64,000 bases of DNA from CAWIJJ01 sp963836425 (GTDB lineage Bacteria; Acidobacteriota; Terriglobia; Bryobacterales; Bryobacteraceae), in assembly GCA_963836425.1 (NCBI GenBank), contig CAWIJJ010000006.1:372001-436000 (forward strand), written 5' to 3'. Positions 63,144 to 64,000 of the stretch are shown one piece after another. The position numbers and the translations under genes are program-made. Position 1 is the stretch's first letter. Each line of letters begins with the position of its first letter. A model generated the notes under the pieces. The model searched no databases. It was given only the letters and a program-made list of their open reading frames with translations, and was not told the DNA's origin.

Positions 63144-63329
63144 GCGATTCGACGGAATGCCGAGTTGATCGCAGATCTTCCGGGCGAGGCGATCGTCGAT
63201 TTCGGCGTGGCGCGGTACCGGAGCTTTTGCGCCGGTAGCCGGGTTGGAAAATATCGAATGACGGCCACCTTCCCGGGAAAGAACGCATCCGTGCCGGCGC
63301 AGGTGGTCCACCAGTGCGTGCCGTTTCAC
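63108..63329 (-). CDS. hicA: HicA toxin (mRNA interferase), altered C-terminus
   Basis: The 73-residue product has the HicA double-stranded-RNA-binding-like fold, with 'HLRRHGCVLSREGGRHSIFS' holding the catalytic His and 'VPRHAEIDDRLARKICDQLG' the rest. The last dozen residues ('AGSGNSLAGSG') are Ser/Gly-rich and come from out-of-frame DUF2442 sequence, so the C-terminus is not original. GTG at 63329 overlaps the hicB stop (GTGA). It cleaves mRNA when free of HicB. Confidence 0.85.
   Translation of the reverse strand: MKRHALVDHLRRHGCVLSREGGRHSIFSNPATGAKAPVPRHAEIDDRLARKICDQLGIPSNRAGSGNSLAGSG
63155..63171. repeat. 17-bp direct repeat, copy 1 (hicA 3' end)
   Basis: GAATGCCGAGTTGATCG occurs here, inside the end of hicA, and again at 63674-63690 upstream of hicB. 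The copies are in the same orientation and flank the hicBA pair. Confidence 0.8.
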
Positions 63330-63595
63330 TTCGGATTGAGCCCTGCGTGAACCGATAGCGGCACCAGTTCCATCAGGTCAGCATCGAGACTGTGCGCGTC
63401 CTCTGACGGCACAGGGAGCGGTTTCCCCTCCTCAAGCAGCGCCTGCGCCAGGTCTTCGAGAGCACTTGCAATCATCAGGCGGGCGTCCGGCAGGTCGAAG
63501 CCTTGGGTCACGGCACCGGGAAAATCGAGAGTCTCCGCCACGACCATGTCGCCCGGCACTTTTGGAAGATAGAAGGCAACGTGGTAGCGGAGCAT
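63326..63595 (-). CDS. hicB: HicB antitoxin
   Basis: The 89-residue product starts 'MLRYHVAFYLPKVPGDMVVA' and has the partially degraded RNase-H-like fold of HicB ('DFPGAVTQGFDLPDARLMIA', 'ALEDLAQALLEEGKPLP'). It neutralises the HicA encoded downstream with a four-base overlap. No ribbon-helix-helix domain is attached, so it is the short HicB form, which usually cannot repress its own promoter well. Gene order antitoxin-toxin is the less common one for hicAB. Confidence 0.87.
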   Translation of the reverse strand: MLRYHVAFYLPKVPGDMVVAETLDFPGAVTQGFDLPDARLMIASALEDLAQALLEEGKPLPVPSEDAHSLDADLMELVPLSVHAGLNPK

Positions 63596-63673
63596 AGCTA
63601 CATGATAGTACGGGCCTTGCGACGATTGGGCGAGGATAGCGATCGACAAACGCCCTGCATCAGCGTATCGAAT

Positions 63674-63690
63674 GAATGCCGAGTTGATCG
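63674..63690. repeat. 17-bp direct repeat, copy 2 (upstream of hicB)
   Basis: This is the second copy of GAATGCCGAGTTGATCG. On the minus strand it encodes 'DQLGIH', the same stretch as near the end of hicA ('DQLGIP'). It is probably a remnant of another hicA 3' end, suggesting an earlier tandem duplication or recombination. Confidence 0.7.
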
Positions 63691-63753
63691 TAGAACGGCG
63701 GATCTGACACGCAGGTGGGAATGGTAAGGAGCAGTGTCGAGACAGCTGATTTT

Positions 63754-63782
63754 GGAGGGGACGCGGGAGTCGCGCCCCCTCC
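63754..63782. terminator. GC-rich hairpin after the right-hand Oar-like gene
   Basis: GGAGGGGACGCG (63754-63765) and CGCGCCCCCTCC (63771-63782) form a 12-bp stem with one mismatch and a five-base loop. It lies 11 bases past the receptor stop. There is no U-tract, so a terminator role is only likely. Confidence 0.45.
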
Positions 63783-63792
63783 CGGGGTGCGG

Positions 63793-64000
63793 TTAAAAGA
63801 AGAGGCGCAGGCCCAACTGGACCATGCGGGGGAAATTGCCTTGCGTGGTGACGCGTCCAAAGGCTCCGTTTCCGAAGGCGGTGTTGGGAGCGCGGAATAG
63901 CGGGGTGTTCATGGCGTTCAGCGCTTCGGCGCGGAATTGGGCCCTGAACTTCTCGGCGATGTTCACGGTCTTAAACAGCGAGACATCCCAGTTGGCCTGT
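63793..64000 (-). CDS. Oar-like TonB-dependent receptor, 3' end only
   Basis: The minus-strand frame is open to the window edge and encodes the last 68 or so residues of an Oar-type receptor. 'FRAQFRAEALNAMNTPLFRA' matches the closing strands of the receptor at the left end of the window, and the chain ends in 'LGLRLFF', the aromatic barrel terminus. Substrate unknown. The rest lies beyond base 64000. Confidence 0.9.
   Translation of the reverse strand, partial: QANWDVSLFKTVNIAEKFRAQFRAEALNAMNTPLFRAPNTAFGNGAFGRVTTQGNFPRMVQLGLRLFF

Noticed and set aside
1..64000. CRISPR arrays, tRNA and rRNA genes, complete insertion sequences
   Set aside because: None was found by eye: no regular repeat-spacer pattern, no conserved rRNA blocks and no transposase-like product.

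Overview
The window looks like part of a high-GC chromosome from an Acidobacteriota member, most like the Bryobacterales/Solibacter group. The reasons are Oar-type TonB-dependent receptors at both ends, a PEP-CTERM secreted protein, many signal-peptide hydrolases (GH2, GH97, DUF2264), a CobA-HemD fusion in a hemX-hemA-hemC operon, and NtrY/NtrX-like and LytS/LytTR two-component pairs. Taxonomy is inferred from gene content only; no rRNA, tRNA, CRISPR array or complete insertion sequence was seen. No gene-free stretch exceeds about 300 bases.

Layout. 1-3081 is the 3' part of an Oar-like receptor with a strong terminator. 3153-5960 (minus) is a TIR-STAND-TPR protein resembling single-gene defence systems. 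6031-11110 (minus) is a tightly overlapping nucleoside salvage operon: pyrimidine phosphorylase, nucleoside transporter, purine nucleoside phosphorylase, cytidine deaminase and an exported amidohydrolase. 11280-13706 holds an alginate-export-type porin and a beta-helix protein. 13755-14735 is a two-gene unit (membrane protein plus winged-helix regulator) whose promoter is covered by a perfect palindrome; mrp follows. 15572-17802 (minus) is an ABC exporter pair and 17862-20465 a GH2 enzyme. 20560-24498 (minus) holds an NtrX/NtrY-like pair and a lone receiver protein. 24663-26480 has a TonB C-terminal protein and a chemoreceptor.

26522-28960 (minus) has a small secreted protein, an HNH nuclease, ComF and a uridine kinase. 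28957-33456 (minus) is the tetrapyrrole operon hemX-hemA-hemC-cobA/hemD, coupled to the uridine kinase. 33616-36116 has TPR, DUF2264 and CDGSH proteins. 36209-45776 is an MdtABC-like RND efflux operon followed by a LytS/LytTR pair. 45786-48905 has a Ppx/GppA phosphatase, a nucleotidyltransferase-like protein and a sugar isomerase-like protein. 48902-54525 has a HlyD-type adaptor, a HerA-like ATPase and a GH97 enzyme. 54610-59665 has a PEP-CTERM protein, a second TonB C-terminal protein, an MFS sugar porter and poorly known proteins. 59782-61549 has an Rrf2 regulator with cysteine synthase, and a DUF2007 protein.

61643-63690 is the most rearranged stretch: an orphan ribbon-helix-helix antitoxin beside a decayed mazF, an EF-P paralogue, and a hicBA pair whose hicA tail runs into a DUF2442 remnant, flanked by 17-bp direct repeats. 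The window closes with the 3' end of a second Oar-like receptor.

Four otherwise normal genes (hemC, cobA-hemD, the first RND permease, the MFS porter) carry five single-base frameshifts in all, mostly in short homopolymers. Assembly error is the simplest explanation, so these reading frames should be treated with caution.
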